Numbered from the stretch's first letter, positions 27,116 to 49,830 are shown. The stretch: DNA of 64,000 nt from Liolophura sinensis (GCF_032854445.1 NC_088300.1:22425608-22489607); one strand, 5' to 3'. Program-made: numbers and translations. The notes: generated by a model from the letters alone, not told the origin.

Positions 27116-28182
27116 CTTTAAGTTACAGTATGAAGATCAACGTTAACCAGGAAAACATCTTTACTAAATCTTTCATGTGTGTATTTCTGCGTGCTGTCAA
27201 GGTTTTGTTTTGTTTGTCTTCATATGTAAAAAATAAACTTCATAAAGTGATCAGTTTTGTCATATTTTGGGAAGTTTGAAATCCATATTTGTGGAAAAGT
27301 CAGGCAGGTATCTGTCCTAGCACAGCGAACTACCGCAGTCACGAAGGAAAATAGGTTGCACCTCTAGGAAGAGTTCAAATCTTTGTGGATCTTTTTTTTC
27401 TTTGGCAACATCTTTTTGTGAGTAAAGACATAGGCTGTCTTGCATAAGTGTTGTTATGTATTAGAATGGATAATTGTTAAACTGTGTGGTATTACGTAAC
27501 GTGGTAACAATTGTCATACGTGAATCCTGGGTGAGTGCACGCGTGGTCTTCTAGCTACATGTAACATTTACATTTTACATGTTATGGGCAGCGGAATTAT
27601 AAGGCTGAACATTTGCTATACATATAACTCGATTGGTGCATAGCTGCACGCTCAAGAATTTTTTTACAGTTGTGGTGCAGTGATTTTCCCATTCTACAGT
27701 GTCTAATGCAATGAAAAGAGAAAAGATATTTAAGTGTGACTGAAGCAGGCTGCCATTTTTCGATTGTACAACCTATACATTGCTTCAGTGCATATTTGAA
27801 GCTTTATAAGTCGCATGCTTGTCATATAACAGGAAAAAAAAAAAAGAGTAAAACAGCACTGAAAAAAGAAGCAGCCTTACGAGTGTGTCCGTAGTTGCCA
27901 CAGCTATAGTCAGTTTAGCTTCTTGAGGTACACAGTTTCGTGCACGGAGGCCAATTTCCCTGGTCCTTTAATGGACTGGTCCAATGCCAACCTCTGCACA
28001 AAATTTAATCCAAATCCCTGGATAACTTTTCTCCTAAAGTTGCTGACGGAGTGACAAATAAATTCCTACATCAACATAACCTCCTTGATGAAGGTAATGA
28101 AAACATATAGTAGGGTGTAAAACACAAAGTAAATACACAAATCTAAAAAAAACAATCTAAAGTTATTTCAGGCAAATTAAAG

Positions 28183-28704
28183 TACCCTAATTCCTCAACA
28201 TTTTCACATATGAAAGAGCAACTTTCAGTGAGTCAAATTTATGCACATTTATAAATAGATTATGGAGACAAAACTACACTGGTTGGATTGGCCAATTCAC
28301 GACTTCCCAAATAGTGTAATTTTACCAGTATTTATTTATTTATTTGATAGGGTGTTTTTAAGCCGTACTCAAGAATATTTCACTTATACGACGGCGGTCA
28401 GCATTATGGTGGGAGGAAATAGGGCAGAGCCCGGGGGGGGGGGGGGGGGGGGGGAGGGGGGAACCCATGACCATCCACAGGTTTGCTGTCAGACCTTAAT
28501 ACGGTTGGAGGGGAAGCCAGCATGAGCTGGACTTGAACTTGCACAGACCGCATTGGTGAGAGGCTCCTGGGTCATTACACTGCACTAGTGCGCTAACCGA
28601 CTGAGATTTTATCAGTAAATCAGATCAAAGCACAGAGTAATGCTTTCAGAATATCCTTGAATAAACACCTGATAAACATGTGAAAAGGTTGAAGAATTAC
28701 AGTA
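28183..28704 (+). mobile_element. TA-flanked MITE, copy A (split by a SINE)
   Basis: Non-autonomous element with imperfect terminal inverted repeats of about 27 bases. It starts TACCCTAATTCCTCAACA; the other end, read inward, starts TACTGTAATTCTTCAACC. Both arms continue into TTTTCACAT. A TA at each edge fits the TA target duplication of Tc1/mariner elements. About 230 bases without the inserted SINE (28,331-28,605). Related copies lie at 29,361, 60,482 and 62,461. Confidence 0.8.
28331..28605 (-). mobile_element. SINE inserted inside a MITE, with poly-G expansion
   Basis: Full body with tail TTTATTTATTTATTTGAT and head ending GACTGAG. Flanked by ATTTTACCAGTA (28,319-28,330) and ATTTTATCAGTA (28,606-28,617), a 12-bp duplication with one difference. 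The normal GGGGGAAACCC segment is expanded into a run of over 20 G interrupted by one A (about 28,433-28,461). Confidence 0.88.
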
Positions 28705-29360
28705 CAATATTTGCACATATGTTCTGAATTAAAAGCCCATTCATCGATGAAATGAGGCACAAAAGTTTATTCATTATTTAAATGAACAATGTAAATATGT
28801 GTTAGTTGTTACTTGTCACAGTAGTGGACGGTTTAGTTCATAAATATGCAATAACAACAAACAGGAGAGAATCCAAAAAATTACTTGAGATTTCCAAACC
28901 ATGAATTAACAAAATTCAGTATAACATTATGACAGCAAAAGTAACCCAAATCTTGGGTTTAAAGTCACTAAACTTCCAGTATCTACCTATATCAATTACA
29001 TGTAGAGATCGATAGGCCAACAGGTGGATAAAAGGATACCTACCACATTGTAAATGCATATGTACAAGAGACATGTATAAATATCAAATACTGAGTTCTT
29101 ACACCTGATATACATGCTAATGGTAAATAATATTCGCACTGCATTTGTTTGAACACTTTGGTCATAAAATTATTTGGAGGGCTACTGCTTGGTTTTAATG
29201 GCATTCCCTGAGAAGACCTGGTGTTTTGTTCTGATTTACTGGTACCTGTCACAGCCAGCAGTCTGTTTATCAATTCCATACTCCTCATAGAGCGTTTGGT
29301 AACTTCATCCTAATAGTGCAATCTTTTTTTTTTTCCACTGGATATACGTATCTTTTTACC

Positions 29361-29486
29361 TTTATTTTAGAGACAAAACTATATTATTTGGGCTGCACAA
29401 AAAGTACCATTTTGTACACAGAATAACGCCTTCAGAATATCTTTGAATAAACACCTTGCAAACAGGTGAGAGGAAAGAACTACAGT
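29361..29486 (+). mobile_element. MITE copy B, 5'-truncated
   Basis: Shares GAGACAAAACTA, ACAGAATAACGCC, TTTGAATAAACACC and the right inverted repeat (AAGAACTACAGTA) with copy A. The left end is missing. Confidence 0.7.
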
Positions 29487-30690
29487 ATATATGTCTGGAA
29501 TTATTCAGAGGGCCTCCAATTCCTTGCCCAAGTACCACAAACATATGCTAAAAATATATAGAATAAATGCCATCCAAGGCACTATTTATACATATTTTAC
29601 AAGAGTTACCAATTATTTTTTGACCCTCCAGTGAAATGGACATCATCATCTTCATTTATGAAATACATACACACTACCTGTACTTTGTTTTTTTTGTATA
29701 AAACGCTACATCATATGTAAGTCCCATGAATACCTTCACAATTATGTGTATATTTTGTGTTAACTCAGCGCTGATGTTACCACAAAAATCACTCCCTGCT
29801 TATCATTCCAATAAGTCCAAATTTCACCTGCTGCAGTCATGGCAGCAAGAACAAATGTTACACTTCAACAGTCAGACAACATACTGTACACTAAGCATGT
29901 CAGAAAAAGCTAGATTGATACTACACTGATGTACACTTCCCCACTAAATGACCATTTAAATAGCATTAAACTGAACTTAGCATCTAGCTTCCCTCAAGCA
30001 AACTAGAGATATTCGTCTCCAGATATAAAATAATGTCCAAATTACAAGTGTCTTACAATTTAAATAAAATTTAAACACTTAGAAAAATACACACTATTGT
30101 CATTTTGTATACGCAGAGGAAATCCATTACTGACTATTTGCCAACATCTAATAGAACAGTTTCTTGACCCAGTCTACTGCTGATAAACTGCCACTATAGT
30201 AACAGGTCAATGTGTGAAATGCTGAAAAATGACACCACAGAGTACATACGCATATAAAAATTTCAAGATAATAGAATACACAGTTACAGGATACCGCTAT
30301 AATAGTGTTAATAAATGTCACCAACTTACAGGTTAGTTTTGTTCTGGCTAACTCCTTGAGATCAATGTACAGTATTGAGCAATGTGGTTTTATCCTTGTG
30401 CTTTATGTAGACTCATTCTAACCTGTTGCACTACAATACAAGCAGTTATTACAGATACCCATGCACTGGCATAATAAATGTAGCTTTCCTCACATCACTT
30501 CTCAATGTGTTAGGCAGTTTCGCTTTTGGTTTCCATTTCTGATATACATCAAACATACTGACACCTAATTGTGTCTTTGTCATCTACATTGACTGTAAAT
30601 GTAAGGATTACTTGTCTACTAAGCAAAAAATAACCTACACATAAATATGGTTTGCAGACATCTACATGTTCGTCTTGAATATAAAAATGG

Positions 30691-41795
<11,105 letters not shown>

Positions 41796-43047
41796 CTTGC
41801 TAGGTAGAGATACAAGATCTCAAAAGTCCTCTGAAAGCAGAAAGATTTTACTTCATACTTTTTATCAGTGGATTACACCAAACATTGTCTGCTTCGTGTA
41901 CGTGATAATAGTAAGTTATAAGGCTGGAGAAAATGGAGAGAGTTCACATGAAACTACATCTCACAGACACATGAGAAATTTCCTACTAGGAAGATATGAG
42001 GGTAGGTAAGATATGACCGCACTGGTCAAGTACCTGTCTCCAGCGAGTACAACACTGTCTCTCTGTCATTAACACTAAAACATTCACAACCATTACCTGT
42101 TCACAAACTCAGTAGTCACTATATGAAAGAAATGTTTGCTTAGGAAATTATACAACATTTCAGAGCAATATCCTGTTCAGTAAAATTCTACAAAAGAAAA
42201 TGAGGTACACATATAATATTAAGCCTTAAATGTTATGTGCAAAAATTAGCAGCCCTTCTCTCCTTAACCTATTGCACCAGTGGATATATGATGATAGGTG
42301 GAAAATTACAGAGTGAAGTAATTTGAAAATAACTTACATGGGTATGTTAAATGATGGATGACTGGTAGAGCACCATAAAGAAAAAATATGTCCTAATCCA
42401 TTAATTGCCCATGTTAGTTTTACTATAAGTATGAGGAATAAGTGATGAAGGTGCAGCTTTGTCCTAGCAATCCAGCAATCTCTCAGACATAACCATCACA
42501 TCTCACGTGGACACACCAATAAGAGGTACCTGCATGAATTTGTCACAACGTATTCATTTTAAACACACACCCTGCTTAAACAATGAGCAATGACTTAAAC
42601 ACCATTAAATATTTGCAATATAAGTCAAAATACCAGACCTACCTAAATCGTTTTAGAAGGTAGATACATCATGTAAAGACTTGTAAAACGGTTGACAGAG
42701 TAATGAAACTGGCATTTGTTGACAACAACACCCAGGGTTAGATATCGTCAATCGAACTCTAATGTTAAATGAAAACTTAACTTATGGCACAACCAGTTTG
42801 TGAAAAATCGAACTAAGCCCCGCGAAAACCCGGCACGTTCAAACACGATCTGACCTACGGATCACAACAGGGACTAACAACAACAACACTGTCAATCTGT
42901 TTCATTTGGGCCCCTGCCTTGTTTTCATAAAGATAACATTTTGTGAACCTTAATCATTTTTTTGTGATTCGCACGTTGCACTGGCTTTTTGGTATTAAGT
43001 GTAAATAAAGTGTTATAGAAATAGTAGTATTTTTAGAAAAGTCTTAC

Positions 43048-43120
43048 CGCGCACCTTGTGTGGTAACCACAAAACAGTTTCCTTTCACTCTTGACAACTA
43101 ATGATGTCAGTAATTGGTCA
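43048..43120 (-). other. DZANK1: Likely non-coding first exon of DZANK1 (3' end placed, 5' end unknown)
   Basis: The coding exon with the DZANK1 start (ATG at 41,795) is preceded four bases upstream by a plausible acceptor, CTCTACCTAG, so the leader must be spliced. The best partner donor upstream is GCG followed by GTAAGA on the minus strand, which puts the exon end at 43,048. The transcription start is not visible, so the upper boundary is nominal. An inverted CCAAT motif (ATTGG on the plus strand) lies at about 43,112-43,117. This leaves intron 1 as about 41,800-43,047, in which nothing else was recognised. Confidence 0.45.
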
Positions 43121-43344
43121 AAATGTAATCCCAAACTCAGTAAAATGCCAAAAAGGGAGCGTCAAATTAAACAATGTAAATTTATTTTACCCCTATACTG
43201 ATATAATAAGTGATTGTAAATGAGTTATAATATCTGCTGCTCAATGACGAGCCATATTTCAGCCCTAACGCCTATTCTAGCAGACGACATTTTCCGGTCT
43301 GCAGCGGAAGCGGTCAAAGAAATCGAAAATATGTAAAGTTGGAG
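43121..43344. promoter_or_regulatory. Shared bidirectional promoter of PET117 and DZANK1
   Basis: The two genes are head-to-head with about 300 bases between the putative DZANK1 exon 1 donor and the PET117 start codon. Two ETS/GABP(NRF-2)-like cores lie next to PET117: TTCCGG at 43,292-43,297 and CGGAAG at 43,305-43,310. GABP/NRF-2 sites are a known hallmark of promoters of mitochondrial respiratory genes. No TATA box was found. A minimal start-stop upstream frame, ATGTAA at 43,331-43,336, sits nine bases before the PET117 start. That the promoter is shared is inferred from spacing. Confidence 0.55.
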
Positions 43345-46300
43345 ATGTCTACAGCATCTAAACTTGCTTTAGGTGCCTCGGTGGCATTTTCTATTTCAAT
43401 AATTACTTATGTTCATTACAAGCAAAGGGTGGATCGGGAGGTGAGAGCCTTTGAAAATAGACATTTGCTTCCAGCATCATTTAGGGCTCAGTTTTCAACA
43501 GGTCTAAAAGTTGAACGTCCATGCTTTATTCTTTGTATCTGACATTCGTCTGTCAAGCAGGTAAACGTCAGAATCGAAAAACAAAGGAAGGACCTTCTAT
43601 TGCAGCTAGCGCGGTTATTGTGCCAGCGCAGCGCAATGATCCAGGAGCCCCTAATCAGGATGCGATTGCGCTGAGGTTAAGTCCAGCTCAAGCTGCATAG
43701 CTTTCTCTCCGGTTGTACATGGGAAGCTCCGGTCTGTTAGCAACCTGTGGATGGTCGCGGGGATGGCTTGGCCCGGTTTTCTCCCACCATAATGCTGGGC
43801 GAAGTCGTATAAATGAAATATGGTTGAGTATGTTGTAAAACTCCAATCAAATAAGAAAATAAATAAATAAACCAATCAAAGATGTTGGTTCAATCCCAGC
43901 CTTGGACCAGAGATTCGTCTCTATTATTTTTGAGTCCTCAGTGATAATAAGCTTATGACAGTGCTTGTTGGAAGTATTGAGTAATATTACTGAAGTTCAT
44001 TGGAGATCAGATACCGTGACCTGTATGGCATATGACTTATGATATTATTTATGATGGAATGATTTACATGTTGAGCTCAAACTGGGAGTAAACTTTGGTA
44101 AATCACATGTTGTAAAGTATGGTGTGCTAGTTACTTGGTTACTTGGCTAACTTCAAGCATGGAAGTATTTTCAATTCCTGTATCACTACTGATAAGTTTT
44201 ATGTAACACACAAGGAGTGTAACTCTGAAAAATGAAGATTTCACTGAGACAGTATTTTACCATTTTATTTTCCCATCATCAGGAGAATGTAGTACGGGTA
44301 GTATTATTATGATCATGATGAATGTATACGGGTAGTAGTATTATGATCATATTAAATTCCTTTTGTTGTGTTCCCAGAAATTACATGAAGGAGTTGTAAG
44401 AGACTTGGAAAGGCAACAGAAGAGTAAAATTCAGAACTTGAAAATGCTGCAGGACCAGATTGAATTAACTAAAGTGTTAAAAGCCCAGAGAGATGCTGAT
44501 ATGGAGGAAAAGATGAAAAAGGCAAACCAGTAAGGAAATATGTTCAACTAGAAGACAAGTACATATTTTTAGTATTTTTCACCCAACATATAATGCAGGG
44601 GCATTGCGATCGGGTTGTCTGTCTTTCTATATGCCTGTCTATCCATATGCCTGTTTATCCACATACCCATCTATCAGTCTGTGTGTAATCATTACCTTGT
44701 GAATGCATCTTCTACAGTTTTTATTGGATTTTCATGAAACTTTGTAGATTTGACATAGCTGATATTAGGATGTTTGTGAGGTATTTGGATTTCGCTGCAT
44801 CAGTTATTTTCACAGTTATTGCCCTTTAAACATAGTATCAGGACTTGTAGATATTGACTTCTTGTCGATGTTTCCTGTCCTATAGTTATGATTGGAATTT
44901 CATGAAACTGTGTGGGCATAATGCAGACCATGTGAGGATGTTCATGTGGTATTTGGGTTGCGCTGTGTCATTTATTTCCAGAGTTATTGCCCTTTAAACA
45001 TGACACGTAGTGATTGCTTCTTATCAATGCTTCTCATTCTACAGTTAAAATAGGGAACTTATTTATTTCTGGCCTATTTTAAGATGGTACAAAGCTGTGA
45101 ACTCTTTCCTGTATTACGTCACAATAATCAGTGTACCTGTGGTTATAAAACATATACGAAGTAAACACACACTGCAATGTCACAGAAGAAAAAAGATGTG
45201 TTCTACTGTCATTTGGATTCGAATCCTCGAAAACCATTGGATTTTCATGAAATTTTGTGCGCATTACAGAGACCATGTAAGAGTATGCAGGTGCTGTTTG
45301 CGTTGCGCCACATCAATTATTTCCTGAGTTATTGCCCTTTAAACATAGAATCATGACTTGTAGCTAGCACGTCCTTGTCAGTGCATCTTCTACTTCAGTT
45401 ATGATTGGATTTTTACGAAACTTTGTTGGTATGACAGAGAACTGGGGAGAATAAGCAGTTGCTAGCACCACATCAAGCCAGGGTAGTTGGCATTTAAATA
45501 TAGAATGGATAGTGTAGATAGTGAATATTGAGTTGTATACTGCTCCGTCAATGCTGATATGTACATGTTCAGTTTCCACTTCGTGATATTGCTGTCTGGT
45601 TTATACATCTTAACCCAGGGGCTCATAGAAGTCGTCTGGACGAGCCGACGTTCAGTCCGTCGATTGAATAAAAAACTCAATAACTGGTTATATTTATTCA
45701 ATTTAAGGTTGTTGTTTTGAAAAAAATATTCAAAATTTCACATAAACTCAATTTGAATAAATCCAAAGTACCGCGAAGCAATTTGTTCACGTTACGAGTT
45801 ATCTCCATTTTATGGAAATCTTCCAAGACCCTCTGTGTTGATTAGATTTAAACATGGAGGTATATATAGAAGGAGGAACAACTCAAGCTCTTCAGAGTGT
45901 TCAATGTTCAATACCGACACAGCAGGACTTGGGCTTTGCTTTAATAGGGGATTAGCCTGTCTGCCTTGTGGCACGTCTTCGGGCATGCGCGTTATCGAGA
46001 CTAAAGTAGCTCTTTACACCTGGGGTAAAATGTACTCAAAGTGCACCCAGTCGTGCGTCGCTTGTTCACAACAGAGCCCCCCTGTTCAGGCGGTGAATAA
46101 TGAATACAGATCAACGGAATGGATGTCAAATCACTCTGTCAATTTCCTTGGGAATATCGTGTTTAAAAGTAAAAATTGTCATAAACAAAAACATGCTATA
46201 GGTAGTTCATCTATTCAATTGGTTTGCCTGATTTAAAACTTTAAACGGCTGAATTACACTTGAAAGATGGTTAACCGATGCCAGCTTTGACATGTGACTG

Positions 46301-47810
46301 CATGTGAATATGTGACTGCTATCAGAGTGACTGCATGTGAATGCAGGTTGTCTGACTGGTTTCTCCCCTTGACGTTACGTGGCACTAATATCTTCAGCTA
46401 CTTTCAAGGCAAGCATGCAGTTTGCCTCCAGGTTTCATTTTCGGGAGTCTAAAGTTTGATAAATGGCTTACAGCAGCGAAATTAAAACTTTCTTTCTCAG
46501 ATATGAACAGATACTGGCGACATCGATTTGCTATAAAAAAGGGTGTTTTTTACTCAAAGACTGGACATGGAGAAATATCCTAGACAGGACTTCAGCCATT
46601 TAGGCCGTTGAGATTCAGCTGTATTCGTAGTGGAACGAGTGATAACTCTTGATACACAAAATAGCAGTGTATTTTATCTCTCTGTATGTGTAGCCTCTCT
46701 ATTTAAAGGTCATTATAGTTAATACTCCATGAGGTAACTATTTGTGGGTCTCTTATTTTTCTCATAGTAACGTACACAAATATTCAATTTAGCATGTCAA
46801 ACGGTTGGTCGAAAAAAAAAAAAAACTCATTTTGAGTGGAAAGAAAAACTCAATTTGAGTGGAAAGAAAAACTGAATTTTGCATAGAAAGAGGTGGCCGG
46901 TATATGGGAAAATGACTTTTGTTAACAATGTGTGCTAAGCTTTCTTAGAATTGTGGACATGCCTCAGTTATCATGCTCCCATATACATGTATAGCGCATT
47001 TATATATTCAGTGGGTGGTTTGTGTAATATCACACCTTCTGCCATCTTCTAAATCTGACCCTAATGCATTGTGCATGCGTGTGATGATGCCATTATGCAG
47101 TCGATCTTTTAAGTGTAGCCCCAGGGAGAGTCAGCCTGTTATGATGGCTCTTGTAACTGGTAGAGATCTGTACACATCAAAGTGATGCAGTTTGAGCCAT
47201 ATTCTATTTTCTGGGATCATCTGAAATTAGCATATGGTCGAAAGAATATAATATGTTTCTACTGCTTAAAATAGATTCTATTGGACATTCTATAAGCTGT
47301 TGTATCCGGTGTATAGAATCCTCAAATTGTTTTCAGTACCTGATGAGGTGAAGTTAAAAATAATGTTCAAATAAAGGGGAATTCACATGTATTCTTAACC
47401 CTGCTATTGGGCTGATGTGTACCTCAAAATACTAAAAGTGGTAAGTAAAAGTAGGGCAACACCAATTTAAATTGTTACTTAAGGGGCAGAATAAATATTA
47501 TGATTATTCAATGTCAGTGAAGGGTATAAAAGCAAAAGTAAAATTTGAAAATCATCTATTTTGTGGAAAATATGGGCTATCCCTGCACTTTTTCCCAAGT
47601 GAAGACATATTTACATAATCAGAATACCTTAAAGAACACAGGAAATTTTAAAAAATCTTCAAGATAGGACAAAATGAAAGGTGGATTTTCAGTTTTACAT
47701 TTATTTATTTTTTTTGATTTTTCAGTGTGGGCTCACCCGGAAAACACAAAATGAATTTGGTGTCACCTAAAGTGAGAAAGAAATCTGATCTTGACAATAA
47801 TAATATCTGA
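43345..47810 (+). CDS. PET117: PET117, cytochrome c oxidase assembly factor (two possible C-termini)
   Basis: Small mitochondrial protein needed to assemble respiratory complex IV; in human cells it binds and stabilises the haem A synthase COX15. Exon 1 is 43345-43440 (32 codons). It starts MSTASKLALGASVAF and contains one N-terminal hydrophobic segment (residues about 5-25), followed by the basic YKQRVDRE. Exon 2 starts at 44378 after CCCAG and carries the conserved VVRDLERQQ and coiled-coil-like LQDQIELTKVLKAQRD. If exon 2 is read through, a TAA at 44531-44533 gives 83 residues, near the human 81. However, the sequence at that stop is CCA followed by GTAAGG, a strong donor at 44,530. Splicing it to an acceptor with a long T-rich tract gives exon 3, 47726-47810, in frame, for 110 residues with a basic tail (SPKVRKKSDLDNNNI). 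Intron 1 holds a SINE and intron 2 a block of old repeats. Gene identity is very secure; which end is used is open. Confidence 0.9.
43596..43873 (+). mobile_element. SINE in PET117 intron 1, diverged
   Basis: Nearly complete: AGCGCAGCGCAATGATCCAG in the head, CTCCCACCATAATGCTGGGC in the body and an AATAAATAAATAAA tail. Several substitutions mark it as older than the 21,878 copy. Confidence 0.82.
44640..45500 (+). repeat. Old tandem-like repeat block, about 168-bp unit
   Basis: Units recur with GATTTTCATGAAACTTTG (44,724; 44,891; about 45,235; 45,404) and GAGTTATTGCCCTTTAAACA. About 165 bases of unrelated DNA interrupt the block near 45,060-45,225. Lies in PET117 intron 2. Copies are well diverged. 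Confidence 0.7.
45615..46930 (+). mobile_element. Terminal-inverted-repeat element, copy 2, with extra internal segment
   Basis: Starts CCAGGGGCTCATAGAAGTCG and follows copy 1 to about 45,850. It then carries about 400 bases not found in copy 1, holding a 133-codon open frame (45,835-46,236) rich in Ser and Cys with no recognised domain. It rejoins copy 1 near 46,340 and runs to about 46,930, where the right terminal repeat has decayed. Lies in PET117 intron 2. Confidence 0.7.
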
Positions 47811-48347
47811 CAGAAACAATTGTCCACCACTTTATCTACATTGTACTGTTTTCATGCTTTTGCAGATTAGAATCCAGGTGACATTTGATGATGCAGGAAA
47901 AGGTTGACAGCAGAGTTGAGACTAGTAATAGAGCTGGTATCCAAATATGTGTACATAGATTTTACTTACACTGATCTACATCTAAAACTGCATTTTACAT
48001 GTAATTTTGTCCAGCTGGATTTATATAACACTTCTGATAATGTTCTTGTTGTCTAAGTGATTATGCCTGATTTAAATGCTTCCTTTCTGCTGATATCATG
48101 TCATTATACAGTCCAATCCATGTATGAAGACATTATCATGTTAATTTTGATCATCCTTCAAAAGTCCATATGTACCACTGCTGGGACTTTTTTATCAACA
48201 GTACAGATAGTGCAAATTTATTGTAAAACAAGATTCATAGGTACAGGATACTACAAAAGGTAAAGCGTTAAAACAAGCACTGTACATTTATCCTATGGCG
48301 CTTCCAGCTGCATTTTGGACACTTTGTCTATGAAAAGGAAAAATGTG

Positions 48348-48353
48348 AATAAA
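48348..48353 (+). terminator. Candidate PET117 polyadenylation signal
   Basis: AATAAA on the plus strand 538 bases past the exon 3 stop, in an A/T-rich context with T/GT-rich sequence downstream (TGTTTGTTGTG). It fits the spliced, longer form. Another AATAAA near 47,372 lies inside intron 2 and could serve an intron-retaining transcript. Neither can be confirmed without transcripts. Confidence 0.4.
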
Positions 48354-48892
48354 ATATTAAAAACTGTTTGTTGTGATAATGCATTATCTTTTATATAAAT
48401 CAACTATCTTTTGATTTTTTTGAGTTTTTGCTTTTCATCTTCATGACACTAAAGGAAGGCAGAGACAAATGAGACTTGTAATCATGGTTGCACTACTGCA
48501 GCATCAAGCCATCTGGATTTTAAAGTTATCATTTTATTTATGTACGGATGTCACCTGGGCTTCTCGTTAGTATGTACATGTAACTTGTACACATGTTTGA
48601 GTTCTCACCGAAGAATTCTGGCATTCTGCTGTTACCAGTGTGACCTAGTGCGTGTTACATGATTTTGTCTGCACAGCTTCAATTCCTGTGATGGCTGGAT
48701 GTGATGTGATGTGATAAGTGTTTAGTGTTTATTCGTTTAGTCTTGTACGGATCCATCATATTGTGTATCAGGCATTGCCAAACTTCTATCATACATGTAC
48801 ATAATCAACTTTTCAACACTTTGTGGGGCAAATGCTCGAGGAACCTGTGTGATACATGGATATCATTAACTATTGTCCATTATTACCAGACA

Positions 48893-48935
48893 TTTTATTT
48901 GATTGGTGTTTTATGCTGTACTCAGGAATACCTCC
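48893..48935 (-). mobile_element. SINE tail fragment
   Basis: Only the last 40 or so bases of the family remain (TTTGATTGGTGTTTTATGC; GTACTCAGGAATA). Confidence 0.55.
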
Positions 48936-49654
48936 ACCAGATATCAACATCAACATTTGTTTGATTAATGCCTAATGAAAAGATTATTCCACTGATATGA
49001 CAGCCATTAATTTTATGGGTGAAACATGTCAAATGGGATCATCATATTTTACTAAGTAGAGGCCTGTATATATATTTGATGAACTTATTAGGTTTAAAAC
49101 CACATTAAGTAATCAAATCACCTAAAGCAATTCAGGCTTATGAAGTATATTGTTGGTCCTTTCCTTTACTTTGACGTGTGTTACGTTTTGGAGCGTTATT
49201 ACTCATGTATTGCAAGACAGCAAAGGCCAGTTCAGCGTGGACCCTCAGTTTCCACTGTGCATGAAAAAAAATACCCCTTCTGGCAAGGGAACAATATTCC
49301 TCCATATGATCAGATTGGTGTAGGCCATCAGTCTCACGTTGATCATTCTTGATCTAAAAACGGCCATTGATGGCCATCATTTTAATGCATATGGCTTTGC
49401 TATTGTTTTGATGAGATATAAGCCATAGCATTTCACACAGGCGAGAAAGATAGCAGTTTATGGAAAAAAAATTGGGGTCTTTGTCCTGAACCATGAAATA
49501 TGAGTGTACAAGTTGTGAAAATGACATGCTCAAACTTTTCTTCATAAATGATACATTCTGGTCTGGGGCAGAGTTCAGAATATTCCCCATCAAGGTGCCA
49601 TCTTGCTCTCCCTATCTGGACGGAATAATAATGTAGCTAATCATTAATCACGTG

Positions 49655-49830
49655 CCCTGGCTGGTCGCGCTGTCTACAAGGGAAGCCGAGGCTATTCACT
49701 GGAATGTTTGTGTTCAAATCCAGCCCAAGCTGGCTCTTCATTGGCTTTGCTTGGTTTCCTCCAGCCATAAATATTAGGATATTATGTTGTGTAAGACGGC
49801 TGTTTTTTGAGTACCTCAGTCAAAGAAATC
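49655..49830 (+). mobile_element. tRNA-headed SINE of a second subfamily
   Basis: B-box-like TGTTCAAATCCAGCCC follows an A-box-like TGGTCGCGCTGTCTAC. The body keeps a GGTTTCCTCCAGCCATAA segment similar to the main SINE, but the head is different. It ends near CAAAGAAATCAATA. Confidence 0.55.

Larger units (their letters stand above)
14982..30690. other. Gene-poor stretch between alpha-actinin and DZANK1
   Basis: About 15.7 kb in which I recognise no protein exon on either strand. The open frames are short, mostly in SINEs or tandem repeats, and lack family motifs. Listed separately are seven SINE or tRNA-like pieces, a hairpin pair near 17.6-17.8 kb, a foldback element at 21,153-21,353, a 50-bp minisatellite, an inverted-repeat pair at 24.7/26.9 kb, and a MITE split by a SINE at 28,183-28,704. 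The lower end includes the DZANK1 3' UTR, whose extent is unclear because no good poly(A) hexamer lies within about 900 bases of the stop. Confidence 0.55.

Noticed and set aside
28262..28525. 87-codon plus-strand frame with a Gly-rich run
   Set aside because: It spans a MITE and a SINE; the Gly run is the poly-G expansion.
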